From: Parasponia andersonii
Lineage: Eukaryota > Streptophyta > Magnoliopsida > Rosales > Cannabaceae
DNA length: 64,000 nucleotides
Assembly: GCA_002914805.1 (NCBI GenBank)
Contig: JXTB01000138.1
Coordinates: forward strand, 637,753-701,752
Direction of reading: 5' to 3'
Notes under the pieces: model-generated
What the model was told of the DNA's origin: nothing
Databases searched by the model: none
What the model saw: only the letters and a program-made list of their open reading frames with translations
Translations under genes and position numbers: made by a program
Shown: piece by piece, positions 37,036 to 48,404 of the stretch
Numbering within the stretch: the stretch's first letter is position 1
How the letters are laid out: each line of letters starts with the position of its first letter

Positions 37036-37051
37036 ATTGCCTCCCAGCTCC
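37036..37051 (-). other. Polypurine tract of element 2
   Basis: On the minus strand GGAGCTGGGAGGCAAT directly precedes the 3' LTR, as in element 1. It fixes the orientation of the element. Confidence 0.75.
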
Positions 37052-38046
37052 ATTAGTTCTTTAGGACAAAATGGAGCTTCCTTCTACTATAAGTGCGAGC
37101 TTAAAAAATACGACGTCATGACCTAGACTTGAGACCCTTGAAGAGTCGAAGAGTCACCAGATCTTAAATCTCACCCTTTTAACGATCACGCACACCTTTT
37201 TCTAACAGAAGAAACCATGTGTCACCTTTTCTAAGAAGAATAGCAAAACTCGATGAGACTTTTCCCTTCTTTTTCCTTTTTAAATAGTCATAATGATAGC
37301 GATGATGCCAGCTGTCGTCTTAAATTGAATCGTTTCAAATTTTGAAAAGATACCGATTTAATTTCGGAAAAATCAAATCCCGCGTGAACTTTGGCCTTTG
37401 GATCTAAAAATTAAATACCTTGATCTATGGTTGTGATTTGATGACGCTCGAGGAATATATATCGAAAACTAATCTACCTCTTCAAAAGACCTATCGTCTG
37501 CTATTTCTCTCGAAACCCAAAGTATTCACAGAGCAATCCTTCCGGCATTATTCTGTTTCCCAGCTTGCACAACTTTGTTATCTTCTCCGACGAAGTTATC
37601 ATCACAATCCTTCAAATGTCATCTTGGTCCCTCCATTTTCGAAGAAAGGTTAGTATATATCCTCTCTCTCTTGTTCTTCGATTTTTCTAGAACTCTTATT
37701 TACAGATTCTAGACTAGAAAATAGGAACAAACCGTAGAGCCTAAATATTCTGAACATAAACCCATCCCGTATTTGGATGGACTGTAAAATAGAAATTTTT
37801 AGATCCTCTTCGTTGGTTTATAGATTCTTCTTTTAGATGACTGACAGAGATGAACTTGTGAAAGAGTATTTTATTTTCTTTTTTAACGAACTGCTCGAAC
37901 GATTTTTATGATTCCGTAGATTGATTAGAAAAAATTCAATGAGTAGCTTGTTGATGCAATCCTAGGATGAGACCCCAAAACTACTCGCATATAGCTAAGA
38001 TCCCTGATGCTCGCATAGGACTAAATCCATCCATATTTTTTTTCAG

Positions 38047-40198
38047 ATGTCTAGTAGTGAGGATTTTAGGGAAAAGAATGCATTCTCAGGAGAATCTTCC
38101 AATACCAGTGTTAGCTCTATAAACCTCAAAGATTATCTTGAGCCAGAACCCGAAGTTGAGATAACCAGGGTCAGGCAAAGTAGTCCTCGCATAGGCGACC
38201 TTCCTCAAGACTAATGGCCCCGGCATATCAGAGATGCCCTGCGTTCGCAATGGGTTACCAATATGTAAAGGGAGACTGGTCATGTATTAATATAAGGACG
38301 AGCTGCACCACGAATAGGCTCAGTAAGATCTTGCACAACTACAAGATCGCTATCCCCCTTCGCCTTCTTATGGAGTTCAATCAGCCACATATACCACCTC
38401 GCGGAATTGCTTCATTCTCTAAAGCAGTTCTCAAATACGGGGTCCACCTTCCACTTTATTCTTACATAAAATCCATCGTCGACTATTACGGAGTCGTTCC
38501 TTTTCAACTAACTGCAAACACTTATAGATACATGGTAGGTCTATACATACTATACCATAAACTAGGCTTAGAAACCCCCACTCCTGAAGCATTTGCTTGG
38601 TTTTACCAAGTGAAATCAAACCCATCAGACTTCGGCTTCTTTTATGCGAGCAAGTGAACAAACCAAGTAATAAAAACTATCTATAGGGTTCGCAACAACA
38701 TGGGAAAATGGAAAAATCCATTTTTCCACTTTGACTATGCAGATAACAGCTTCTTTCAGAATCTTGGTAGGTAGCTTTCAATTTATCGCCTTTTCTATAT
38801 AATCATATTTATTCTGATCGCACTCGTATTTCATCACAGACAACAGGGAATGGCCTGGACTTTCCAGAGAACAGCTCGCAAGAGTGTACAGAATCAATGA
38901 CCTTCCGATTGAGGAATTCGATTGGAAGAAGCTTGGGACTTCCAAGAACTTGGTCGCTTGTGGTTTGCTTCCAAAGGGAGCCGCGTTCCCTGATCCCACT
39001 GTCCGTTCGACCAGACCCTTGAGCTCGAAGAAAAAGAAGCTGAGGAAACAGACGGAAAAGAGTTCCTCGTCTTCCAAACCTAGGAAATGAAAAGCACCTA
39101 CCACCCCTACAACTTCGGAACCATCATCTCCAGAAACAACATCACCACCAACTTCTCAACAGCAATAGGGTAATTATATATATATATATATATATTTTCA
39201 TCATCATCGTATTATGTCACCTCACTTGCTGACATATCTGTATAGAAATGGTTATTGGTAGTAGACTGCGAGCACCACCTTCCACTCTGGGGTCCATTGC
39301 AAAGTCCAAGACGCCAGAGAGCACACCTCCATCGACATCAAAAGGGAAAGAAAAGGTCGACATTTCCAAGAAATAAAAAGTCGCCTTTGAGAATATCCCG
39401 ATAAGCTCGCCTCCTCCACAGCCTCAAACTATGAGCCATCCCGAATCATCCAAGGAGACTACCACTTCTTCGGAACCAAACCAGGTTGATAAGGACGAGG
39501 AACTCTTCACACTCCTTAATCAATTACCGGAGAAGGCTGGTATGAGCACAACCTTCATTGATCGCTTCACTTCCGAAGAGGGCTGGGAGAGGATGAAGCG
39601 ACGATCTGCCAAGATTGTCTTTGGTTCTACGATGAGGATATTGGCAAATGTAAGCATCTTTCTTTTTCTCTTTTCAATGCATTTTTCTGGTATTGATGTG
39701 TTATATTTTCAGATTGCTGCGGTTGTTGTCCTGATATATGACCCAGTCCTCGAGTGTTTGGAGAAGGCCGAAAAATTCGACGAGATAACTCAAGCATTCG
39801 AGGACTCGGAGAAGGCTCGTGAGGAGGAGAAAAAAGCCTTTGATTTAGAGAGGCAGCAGCTGCTCGAAGGTCTAGCCAGAGAGAAGTTCGAAAAAGGGAA
39901 ACTTGAGGAAAAAATTAAAGAGCTTGAAAAGACTATCTCCGAGCATCCGGATCACATAAAGGAGGCGACAACAGAGGCGGCTCACAAGGCTATTGAAGAG
40001 TTCAAGGCTATTGAAGTCAAGGAGCTCGAAGACAAAGCCAGTGACATCGCCTCGTCGACCATCATATACAATATCTTCTGCGAGCATCTAGATTTCAACT
40101 TTTCCATCCTTGGCGAAGACATGGTCGAGTTTGTCCATAGTTGGAGGGAAGATGAAGCTACCAAAACTGGAGATGGTGGAGCGAGCACGTCTGCATAA
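38047..40198 (+). pseudogene. Antisense extra ORF of element 2 (gypsy-type transposon domain, coiled coil)
   Basis: Plus-strand coding remains between integrase and the 3' LTR, opposite to gag-pol. An open stretch at 38214-38657 carries YYGVVPFQLTANTYRYMVGL and FAWFYQVKSNPSDFGFFYAS, the 'putative gypsy type transposon' domain. A second at 39431-40198 carries a Ser/Thr-rich lead and then a long Glu/Lys coiled coil (REKFEKGKLEEKIKELEKTI). GT...AG-like interruptions shared with element 1 suggest it is normally spliced. Similar antisense ORFs are known in Tat/Retand elements. The copy is broken, but less than that in element 1. Confidence 0.78.
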
Positions 40199-40854
40199 TA
40201 ATAATGTTTTATTTTTAAACTTCAGAACAATACAGGCTTAGTCCCCTCTTATTTGTATTTCTTTGCTTGAGTATAGGTGCGAGCTTTTATCAATGAATGA
40301 ATGCTTTCTTTATTAGACATTTATTCCTGCAAAACAGTCAACACACTAAGTCGTAATATAGAAGATAATTAATTTAACCAAGTAGTCAATTACTAAGTGA
40401 CTAATCGATACGCTATTGCGATTTGAATCCAACATACTAAAAATGATTGTGTTAGGATAGGTTAGATCGCTTAAGAAAACAGTAAGAATGAGTGATGCAA
40501 ACTCAATACTGTTTTTCAAAAGTTCCATGGCAAAATGTAAATATAGCAATATATCACATCGAACAATGAACGCTTTGCTTAGTTACTTTGTTGTTCGAGA
40601 AGGGAAATTGCGTAATACGATATACTAAGGCATGAAGCGAGGAGAAAATCCTAAGATTTTAAGGAATTTTAGATATTTCGACGATCTAAAATTCTGACCC
40701 CTCAAAATGGACGTTTTGCATAGTCCCTTAGGAAGCAAGTAGGAGATAATATTCTGATCCCACTGCCCCTGAGTCTTATGGTGTTCGAAGACTACCATAA
40801 AACTATAAAAAGTACCAAATCGAATGATCGATGAGGAGACACGCTTATTGATGA

Positions 40855-40965
40855 TAACGAATAACGACCAACGAATGACGATTAACGAATGATGATGAAC
40901 GAATGACGATCAACAAATGACGATTAATGAATGAAGATCAACGAATGATGAACAAGGAATGACGA
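40855..40965. repeat. AACGAATGACGAT minisatellite in element 2
   Basis: About eight degenerate 13-15-base units of the type AACGAATGACGATC lie just past the end of pol. Element 1 at the corresponding place has only one or two units (about 26757-26778), so the array expanded in element 2. Confidence 0.85.
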
Positions 40966-41049
40966 ATAAGTAGATATCTTTATTGATGAATGACGAAATC
41001 ATGAAGATATACATGAAAATTTACTGATAATAGCGACGAAGTTATTCTA

Positions 41050-42226
41050 CATTCTAGGCATGCTTGATTTTTTGTCCGCCAGTGCGAGCTAACATATATG
41101 TCCCAGGTCGAATAGTGGCATTAATAACATACAGTCCTTCCCAAGAGGATCCAAATACTCTGTCACCGTGCTCTTTATTATTAGGTAGGACTTGCTGAAG
41201 AACAAGGTCACCAACTTCAAATCCTCTTCGTCTGACCTTAGAGTTATAATATCAAGTAGTGCGCTGTTGATATGATGCGATTCGAAGCTGAGACTGCTCG
41301 TGTCTTTCTTCTAAAAGATCAAGCTCAAGCCTCATTAGTGTTTTATTGCGATCTTGCTCATAGGTTGATCGTCGTAGAGAGCTCGCACCAATTTCAATCG
41401 GAACCATTGCTTCATATCCGTAAGCTAAAGAGAATGGACTCTCTCCTGCAGTTGTTCGTTGAGTGGTGCGATAAGCCCATAACACTTCAGAGAGTACCTC
41501 TGGCCAAGCTCCTTTATGCTCTCCCAACTTTGTCTTTATATTGTGTTTAAGTATTTTATTTATCGCTTCGACCTGTCCATTGGCTTATGGATGACCAGTA
41601 GCAGAGAAATTCTTCTTGATGCCTAAGTTGTTGTAGAAGTTACGGAACTCGTTACAGTCAAATTGTTTCCCATTATCAGAAATTATGGTATGTGGAATAC
41701 TATAACGGCAGATTATAGATTTGTAAACAAAATCTATCATCTTTTTTGCGGAAATGGTACTCAAAGCTTCAGCTTCTGTCCACTTAGTGAAATAATCGAC
41801 TGCGACCACTACATACTTCAACCCACCTCGTGCCAATGGAAGTGTTCTAATAATATCAATTCCCCATACTGCAAATGGCCATGGACTGGTCATTGGAGTG
41901 AGAGGAACGGATGGCATTCTAGGAACAGTTGCAAATTGTTGGCATTTGTTACACCTCCTAGTAAATTCCATCGTATCCTTCTTCATGGTCGGCCAAAAAT
42001 ACCTTTGTCTTAAAATCTTGTTCGCAAGTGCCTGCCCCCCGGAATGATTTCCGCATATTCCTTCATGAATCTCCCTTATAATGTAGTCCATTTTTTCTTC
42101 ATCGACACATAATAATAGCGGCACACTAAAACTCCTTCGATAAAGCTTCTCGTCATAGATAACATAGCGAGCTGCTTTCATTCGAAGTCGCTTTGTGTCG
42201 TCTTTGTTTTTCGAGAAGATCGTCAT
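41050..42226 (-). pseudogene. Integrase region of Gypsy element 2
   Basis: Minus-strand integrase with a long surviving open stretch at 41585-42226. It carries the zinc-binding HEGICGNHSGG...CNKCQQFA and the core with WPFAVWGIDIIRTLP and GIPHTIISDNGKQF-like strings. The C-terminal part at 41252-41527 has SLAYGYEAMVPIEIGASSLR. It matches the Tat integrase. Broken at a few points. Confidence 0.88.
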
Positions 42227-42545
42227 TTTGTATATACTTCATTATAAGATCTACCCACGATGATCTTTTATCAACCGTCATAGCTATTTGAGGCTCTGCT
42301 TCGATACTAGGTTTTGTAAGAAACTCGACAGGGACCACCTTTAGTAATTCGGCATCTTTTGTTGAGGCGAGTTTAGCTAGGGCATCTGCCCAAGTATTCT
42401 TAATGCGAGGAAGAAATTGAATATTATAGGTAGTGAATATCAAGAATAATCTTTGTACCTCCTTCAAATAAGCCATCATTCTCTTTACTTGACAAACGAC
42501 CAGCTAGGAATCACTGTATACCTCAATTACTTCGACCTTCATTTC

Positions 42546-43080
42546 TTATGCGAGCCTTAGCCCGGCTATCAGTGCTTCATATTCTGCCTTATTATTTGAT
42601 GCTGGAAATTTGAAGCGAAGTGTACAATGAATATTGTGCCATTTAGGACTGATTAGTACTAAGCCCGCACCAGCTCCATTCTCATTCGACGATCCATCGA
42701 CATAAAGCTTCCACAATCTAGATAAATCTGTAGCAAACTTTTCGATTACTTCTGTGGGAAGATCGACATCATATGTAAATTCCGCAATGAAATCTGTGAG
42801 GGCTTGCCCTTTGATCGTCGTGCGAGATTGAAAATCGATATCGAACTGACTCAACTCAACTGCCCACTTAAGTAGTCGTTCTGAAGTCTCGGGTTTTTGC
42901 AGAACCTGTTTTAATGGAAAGTTCGTGAAAACTTTGATGGTGTGCGCATGAAAATAAGGTCGAAGTTTCCTTGATGCAACAATGAGTGCTAATGCCAATT
43001 TCTCCATCTCTGGATATCTTATTTTAGCATCGAGTAATCTTTTACTTACGTAGTACACTGGTCGCTGTATCTTTTCATAT
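42546..43080 (-). pseudogene. RNase H regions (two) of Gypsy element 2
   Basis: An open stretch of 170 codons covers YYVSKRLLDAKIRYPEMEKL (first RNase H) and LWKLYVDGSSNENGAGAGLV with NNKAEYEALIAGLRLA (second, plant-type RNase H). Having two RNase H domains marks the Tat/Ogre side of Ty3/gypsy. Confidence 0.87.
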
Positions 43081-43200
43081 TCTTAACACAACGCTTGTCG
43101 CATATTTAGAAACAGTGAGGTATAAATATAATTCTTCCCCTAGATTTGGCTTCGACAGGACTGGAGAAGAACCCAAGTGTATTTTTAATTCTTGGAATGC

Positions 43201-43998
43201 CTACTCGCATTCTCCCATCCTCTCGAACCTCTTCGATCCTTTCAATACTTCAAAGAATGGTTGGCACTTATCCGTCGACTTGGATACAAATTGACTTAAT
43301 ACGGCCACTCTTCCTGCTAGGCTCTGCACATCTTTGGGTTTGTGAGGAGATTGCATATCAATCAGTACTTGTATCTTCTTTGGGTTAGCTTCAATGCCTC
43401 GCTGATTGACCATAAAACCAAAAAGCTTTCCAGATCCTACCCTGAATGCACACTTCTGAGGATTCAGCTTCATTTGATTCTTTTGGAGAATTTTGAACAT
43501 CTCATCAAGATGTTTGATGTGATCTTCGGCTTTCTTCGACTTCACCAGCATGTCATCAACATATACCTCTATTGTCTTGCCAATTTGTTTTACAAACATC
43601 ATGTTGACAAGATGCTGGTAGGTTGTTCCTGCATTGATGAGTCCAAAGGGCATCTTTTTGTAACAGTATAATCCTCGATCAGTGATGAATGAGGTATGCT
43701 CCTCATTTAGTTCGTACTTGGGGATTTGATTATATCCAGAATATGCGTCCATGAAACTTAAGAGTTCATACCCCGACGTCGCATCTACAAGCTGGTCGAT
43801 TTTTGGAAGGAGAAAGCTGTCCTTCGGGCATGCTTTGTTGAGATCTGTGAATTCGATGCATGTTCTCCTCTTACCGTTGGGTTTCTTTATCAAAACCGGG
43901 TTTGCAAGCCAGTTCGGATAAAAAGATTCTCTGATAAATCTAATTTCGAGCAACTTTTCTACCTCTTCTTTCAGCACAACGTAGCGTTCTGGATTCAT
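43201..43998 (-). pseudogene. Reverse transcriptase of Gypsy element 2
   Basis: A 265-codon open stretch with NPVLIKKPNGKRRTCIEFTD, FMDAYSGYNQIPKYELNEEH, the catalytic VYVDDMLVKSKKAEDH and KLFGFMVNQRGIEANPKKI, a near-complete Ty3/gypsy RT. It is the best-preserved part of either Gypsy element. The whole element remains inactive through breaks elsewhere. Confidence 0.9.
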
Positions 43999-44036
43999 AG
44001 CTCTTTTTTTCTGCCTTACAGACTTCTTTGTTAGAT

Positions 44037-44909
44037 CTATGTTAAGACGGTGGCATATGATATTCGAATCGATCCCGTGTTTGAATGTTGCTGCATGAAG
44101 ACATCCAAGTTAGATTCCAGAAAAGTGACTAATGAAGCTCGCACAGGTTCTTGAAGCCTCGCTTCAATCTTTAAAATCTTGGAGGACCTGTCAAATAGTA
44201 AATCCTCCAAGTTTTCAATGGGTCCAGTTTTAACTTCTCTATCAATTTCTCGAGGGTCGAGGTCTTCGCTTGTTGTTTCAATTGATGTTTCACTTGATGC
44301 TTCGATTGACGTTTCGCTTGATGCTTCTCTTTGGACCATCATTGTGCGAGGTGTCGCATCCTTTACTGCGAGCTTTAAGGAGTTGTTATAACAAGTCCTC
44401 ACATCATATTGGTTGCCACGCACCTCGCCTACTTCTTGTTGAGTCGGGAATTTCATAGCGAGATGATAGATCGATATTACTACTCGAAGTTCCCTCAGTG
44501 TTGGTTTTCCCAGTATAGCATTGAATACAGAGGGGCAATCTACAACCAAGAACTGGATCATTACCATTGAAACCCTAGGGTAGGTTCCAACATTGACCAT
44601 TAACTCAATCATGCCCATAGGCATTATGCTGTTTCCAGTGAATCCGTAGAGTGGAGTGATGGCGGGCTTTAGGTCGCTTTCATTTAACCCCATCTTTTTA
44701 AAGGCGTCGTAATACAGGATGTCAACAGCACTTCTGTTATCGACCAATACTCGCCATAATTGCGTGCTTCCACAATTGATCTTTATGACCAATGCATCAT
44801 TATGTGGATAATGGACTTCCCTCGCGTCTTGTTTCGTGAAGGTAATATCCATATCCGGTACTCGCTGAAGCTTTCGTGGTCGCTGTTCGAGGTGCATGAC
44901 GTTAGTCAA
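44037..44909 (-). pseudogene. Aspartic protease region of Gypsy element 2
   Basis: A 290-codon open stretch with the retropepsin region VDNRSAVDILYYDAFKKMGL, IQFLVVDCPSVFNAILGKPT and a linker to RT. It contains a short run of ETSIEASSETSIE-type direct repeats at about 44270-44330. Remnant of the Tat protease. Confidence 0.83.
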
Positions 44910-45049
44910 TGGCTACTGTCCAGCTTCTCGTGCATACCTATCCTGCGCTCTCTTGGAATCTCCCGCAACGTGCGGTCCTCTGAAAATAGTTCGCACCTTG
45001 TGCTAAATTTCTAAAGGTCGCTATCGGTTTTCTTCTCGTCTTTCATTAT

Positions 45050-46963
45050 TCTGTTTAGAGTACTACTGCAACCGCCTTTCTTTAATCAATCTTTCGATCT
45101 CATCTTTCAGTGCAAAGCAGTTATTGGTATCGTGTCTAATATCATTGTGATACCGACAAAACTTGTTGGGGTCGCGTCTCGCTCTATCTCTTTTCATTGG
45201 TTCCGGTTGACAATACCGCTCCTATTGGTTTATGACCGCATAGATTTGATCTATGGGTGTGTTCAATTCAGTATAATTATTGAACCTCATGGGAGCTCTT
45301 GGAATCTATTGCTTTTTCTGTTTGGGCTGCTTCTCAGTCGATTGTTCATTACTTCTTTTGTTTGACTTCTTGTTATTGTTGTTGTTGGTCATGATCACAT
45401 CTTTAGTAGTATCTTTTCTTCCTTCCTTCGTTGTCTTATGAAGATTCTTGGGTAAAGATTCCACCCTCAGATATCGACCAACTCTTCAATAGAAGTCTTC
45501 AAGGGTTCTGCATTCTCGCTCTAATAACTCTTCCCAGAGTTTAGTTTCTGGTCGTACCCCAGCCATCATTAGAGTTAAGACTCCTCCCTCAGGCGGGTTA
45601 TTGACCTTTGCTAACTCTGAGGTAAAACGATTCAGGTAAGATTGTAGAGTTTCCTCCGAATTTTGCCAATTAGCAGACAAACTTACCAGTGGAACAGTGA
45701 AATTCTTCGCAGCCTGGATTGCCTCAAGAATGCAGTCTGAAGCTGTTGCTAGGATGAGATTGAGCCAGACTTGAGTCCTCGGAACCACTTCTTCGCCACT
45801 CCTGTGAGAGTTACAGTAAAGCATCTATAACGTGCGAGATTATCAACATGATGAAGTTCCATCAGGTCATTGAAGTGATCCATATGGTTCTGCGGATCAA
45901 TTTTCCCATCAAAAGTGTTTATGGTGGGAAGTTTAAATCCAGCAGGTCAGGCGGCAGCTCGAACCTCCTCGCTGAATGGCGATTGACGATACCCATCAGC
46001 GAGCTCATCTGCCAACTAGCAAGTACATCTAAAGCAATCCTCAGATTATGAACATCGACTTTCAGAGGGAGAACATTCTCTCTTACTGGTGGTAGGAGTG
46101 GCCTTTGATCGTTGTCACGATATAAGGTGGCAGCTCGAACCTCCTCGCTGAATGGCGATTGACGATACCCATCAGCGAGCTCATCGTGCCAACTAGCAAG
46201 TACATCTAAAGCAATCCTCAGATTATGAATATCGACTTTCAGAGGGAGAACATTCTCTCTTACTGGTGGTAGGAGTGGCCTTTGATCGTTGTCACGATAT
46301 AAGGCGGGTTGGTTTGATAGGGTGTTGCGACCTTAAGGATTCCGATGAAACAGTGCGACGAGATCGGCTTTGGTCATTGTGATGCGATGTGGATCACTCC
46401 TGACTACGTCGCTAATCCAGATGTTGTCTCAGGTTTGTAGGATTCTGTCGAGATTCCCTACTGATCCTTTCAAAGACACTCCTCGATTGACATTTTTGCT
46501 CGTGTTCAAGATAATCACGATTGATGGTTGCTCTCTAGGAAGGTTGTCCACGATCACGATCAGTGCTCGAACTTTTAGTACCAAATACCAGAGGCAAGTC
46601 TGCGACCTTACCTTTTCCCTTAGAGATGCAATCTCCTCGATGCTCCTGCCGGGCTTTAGGTTGGTCGCGGTTCCCTGTCTCTAGAATTTGAATTCCTCTC
46701 TTAGGTTGTTGAGCAGGACGTTCTTTAGGACGTTCGTGCTATGGTGGAGTTAGTATCTGTCCCTCAGCAAGTTGTTGTAGAGAGTCATTAATCTGACTTG
46801 TAATTTGCTGAAGGTTCACCAGTACTTCCTCCATATAATCCTGTCTCTGGACAATATTTTCCGGTGCGGTCATGGCAGGCTAATTGTGAGTAGGATCTGC
46901 CTGTGCAGCAGCGTTACTTTGGGGATGATTTTGGCTAGTTCTGGTGTTTCTGGTGTTTGCCAT
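45050..46963 (-). pseudogene. gag region of Gypsy element 2
   Basis: The minus strand starts near 46963 (MANTRNT...). It has a capsid part at about 45486-45920 (AIQAAKNFTVPLVSLSANWQ, LVRPETK-like) and a nucleocapsid-like end near 45100. It has the same order as in element 1 and contains the local duplication at 45951-46305. Interrupted in several places. Confidence 0.82.
45951..46305. repeat. Tandem duplication (2 x ~177 bp) in gag of element 2
   Basis: The stretch starting GGCAGCTCGAACCTCCTCGC at about 45952 is repeated nearly perfectly from about 46129. Both copies run through CGATACCCATCAGCGAGCTC and CTTACTGGTGGTAGGAGTGG. Near-identity shows that the duplication is more recent than the element insertion. 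Element 1 has one copy at the matching place. Confidence 0.92.
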
Positions 46964-47002
46964 TGTTGAAAGAAGTGGAATGGACAAAATTTTCTACCGG
47001 AA

Positions 47003-47024
47003 TAGCCCTTCTTCTAGCGCCAAT
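47003..47024 (-). other. Primer-binding-site candidate of element 2
   Basis: Immediately inside the 5' LTR the minus strand reads AT then TGGCGCTAGAAGAAGGGC. The TGG start fits pairing with the CCA end of a tRNA. I do not assign the tRNA. Confidence 0.6.
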
Positions 47025-47746
47025 TGTTGACGGAGGTTTTGTCAATAATAAATTTAAGAAAATTACAAAATGTGACTTGTGTGTGAAAATGGTTAATTAA
47101 CTAAAGCAAATAAAGAGACAAGAATTTTATAGTGGTTCAGCCCCAAAAAAGATGAGCCTACGTCCACTGTTTTTACTATTTTCTGGAGAAATACAAGAAC
47201 TCAAAATTACAATGTGTTGTCCGGAAAGAAGAAGTAAGAGTTTAAAAGGTTCTCCAAAGATTCCAAAGATCAAAAGATCCTCCATCGAAATATTAAACTT
47301 CCTTTATATAGGTGAGGATAGCTCAATGTTTCCCAATTATAAGAATGGGTAACTGTATATTCGGGTAATACAATTTGGGTAACAATATAACTGGTAATCA
47401 CTTAAATGAGATGATTGGTCGATCTTTGAAGAGAAACTTTTTTTTCCCTTTCTTTGTAGGTTACCCGTTTGACAAAGCTTAGTCTAGTTTTCTTTTCATT
47501 TTGGTCGCATTTAACTCATTCGGAGGAGGTCGCACTAAACTCGTTCAGAGAAGGTCGCACTAACTTATGCGGTGGAGGTCGCACGTAACTCTTTCAGAAG
47601 AGGTCACACTAACTTATGTGGTAGAGGGTGCACGTAACTCTTTTGGAAGAGATCGCACTAAATCTTACTCATACGACCTGATACTCACTTGGTCAACTTT
47701 TTCCTTCATAGTATTGACCAACATATAGGATTTAGACCGCATAATA
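47025..47746 (-). repeat. 5' LTR of Gypsy element 2
   Basis: 722 bases beginning TGTTGACGG on the plus strand, with tandem GGTCGCAC-type units at about 47503-47660. It is followed by AGGGC, the right half of the target duplication, and then resumes exon 2 of copy C. Confidence 0.92.
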
Positions 47747-48185
47747 AGGGCTAAGGTGAGCATCGAAATATTCATAAGAAGATAAAGCGTCGTGGTTCTT
47801 TTCACTGGCCACATTGTGAATCCCTTGAGCATGCCTTACCTGATGAATTTATATGTTTATATATGTCTATATATATAATATAAAATATGTTTTATTGTAG
47901 GCTAATTACACATATGATAATTAAATATAGCGGAGATATAGAGATTAAATTGAGACAAACTAGATGGAGAGTTTTACTACGGTGCAACGGGTAGAGACTC
48001 ATCTGATGATCATGATCACGATGGTGATCCATATATGTAATATGGAAGACCAATTAGACCTAGTAATAGAAAATTTCAGGCGAAGAGATTTTGAGCAGGC
48101 TGCTCGAATAGAGAAGAAATGGAAGAAGAGGTTTAATTAGGCATTTATGCATAGACGGAGCCATCTTGGGTCAGGGGGCACATGC

Positions 48186-48404
48186 CCTTCTCATCTTTGT
48201 AAAATTTTCATTTTTACTCTACTATTTATAAATATATTCAATTAGATCCTTCTCATCTTTGTGAAATTTTCATTTTTACTCTTCTCATCTTTGTGAAATT
48301 TTCATTTTTACTATACTATTTATAAATATATTTAATTAGATCCTTCTCATCTTTGTGAAATTTTCATTTTTACTCTACTATTTATAAATATATTCAATTA
48401 GATC
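48186..48404. repeat. 62-bp tandem repeat upstream of copy C
   Basis: Units starting CCTTCTCATCTTTGT at 48186, 48248 and 48342, with a partial unit between the last two. Each runs through AAATTTTCATTTTTACTCTA and AAATATATTCAATTAGAT. Three full and one partial unit, nearly identical to each other, suggest a recent expansion. It is about 150 bases upstream of the copy C start codon. Confidence 0.92.

Larger units (their letters stand above)
36310..47746 (-). mobile_element. Ty3/gypsy Tat-type LTR retrotransposon (element 2) in exon 2 of copy C
   Basis: A full-length but broken element of about 11.4 kb on the minus strand. The 5' LTR is 47025-47746 and the 3' LTR 36310-37035. The perfect target duplication AGGGC lies at 36305-36309 and 47747-47751. 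Internal order is gag, protease, RT, two RNase H regions, integrase, and an antisense extra ORF. It is the same family as element 1 but carries more U3 repeats in its LTRs. The LTRs differ by about 6% over the first ~240 bases by eye, somewhat less than element 1, so it may be the younger insertion, of the order of 2-3 million years if a commonly used plant LTR rate holds. Longer open stretches survive than in element 1, but several breaks remain in gag and pol. Confidence 0.94.
21315..48032 (-). pseudogene. Phosphoglycerate-mutase-like copy C, split by LTR elements
   Basis: The nine exons in order are 48032-47961, exon 2 in three pieces (47839-47752, 36309-36301, 35602-35592), 35062-34983, 34583-34412, 34250-34176, 34068-33980, 22175-22056, 21569-21525 and 21414-21315. 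Exon 2 pieces add to 108 bases, exactly the copy A length, and read VRHAQGIHNVASEKNHD...LSPLGWNQ. Thus the exon was whole before insertion. Other damage: the acceptor of the 45-base exon reads AT instead of AG (GTAT/GTTTGCC). The donor after CREHL-like CRERL lacks a properly placed GT. The second His motif has changed from SHSG to SHNR. All other frames are open. The intron between exons 6 and 7 holds a whole Gypsy element, which enlarged it to 11.8 kb. No normal protein can be made. An N-terminal extension of His/Asp residues (MDHHRDHDHQ) distinguishes this copy. Confidence 0.9.

Noticed and set aside
44179-45365. Plus-strand ORFs opposite gag and protease of element 2
   Set aside because: Shadows of the minus-strand gag-pol reading. 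They lack the conserved strings that support the true antisense ORF further left.
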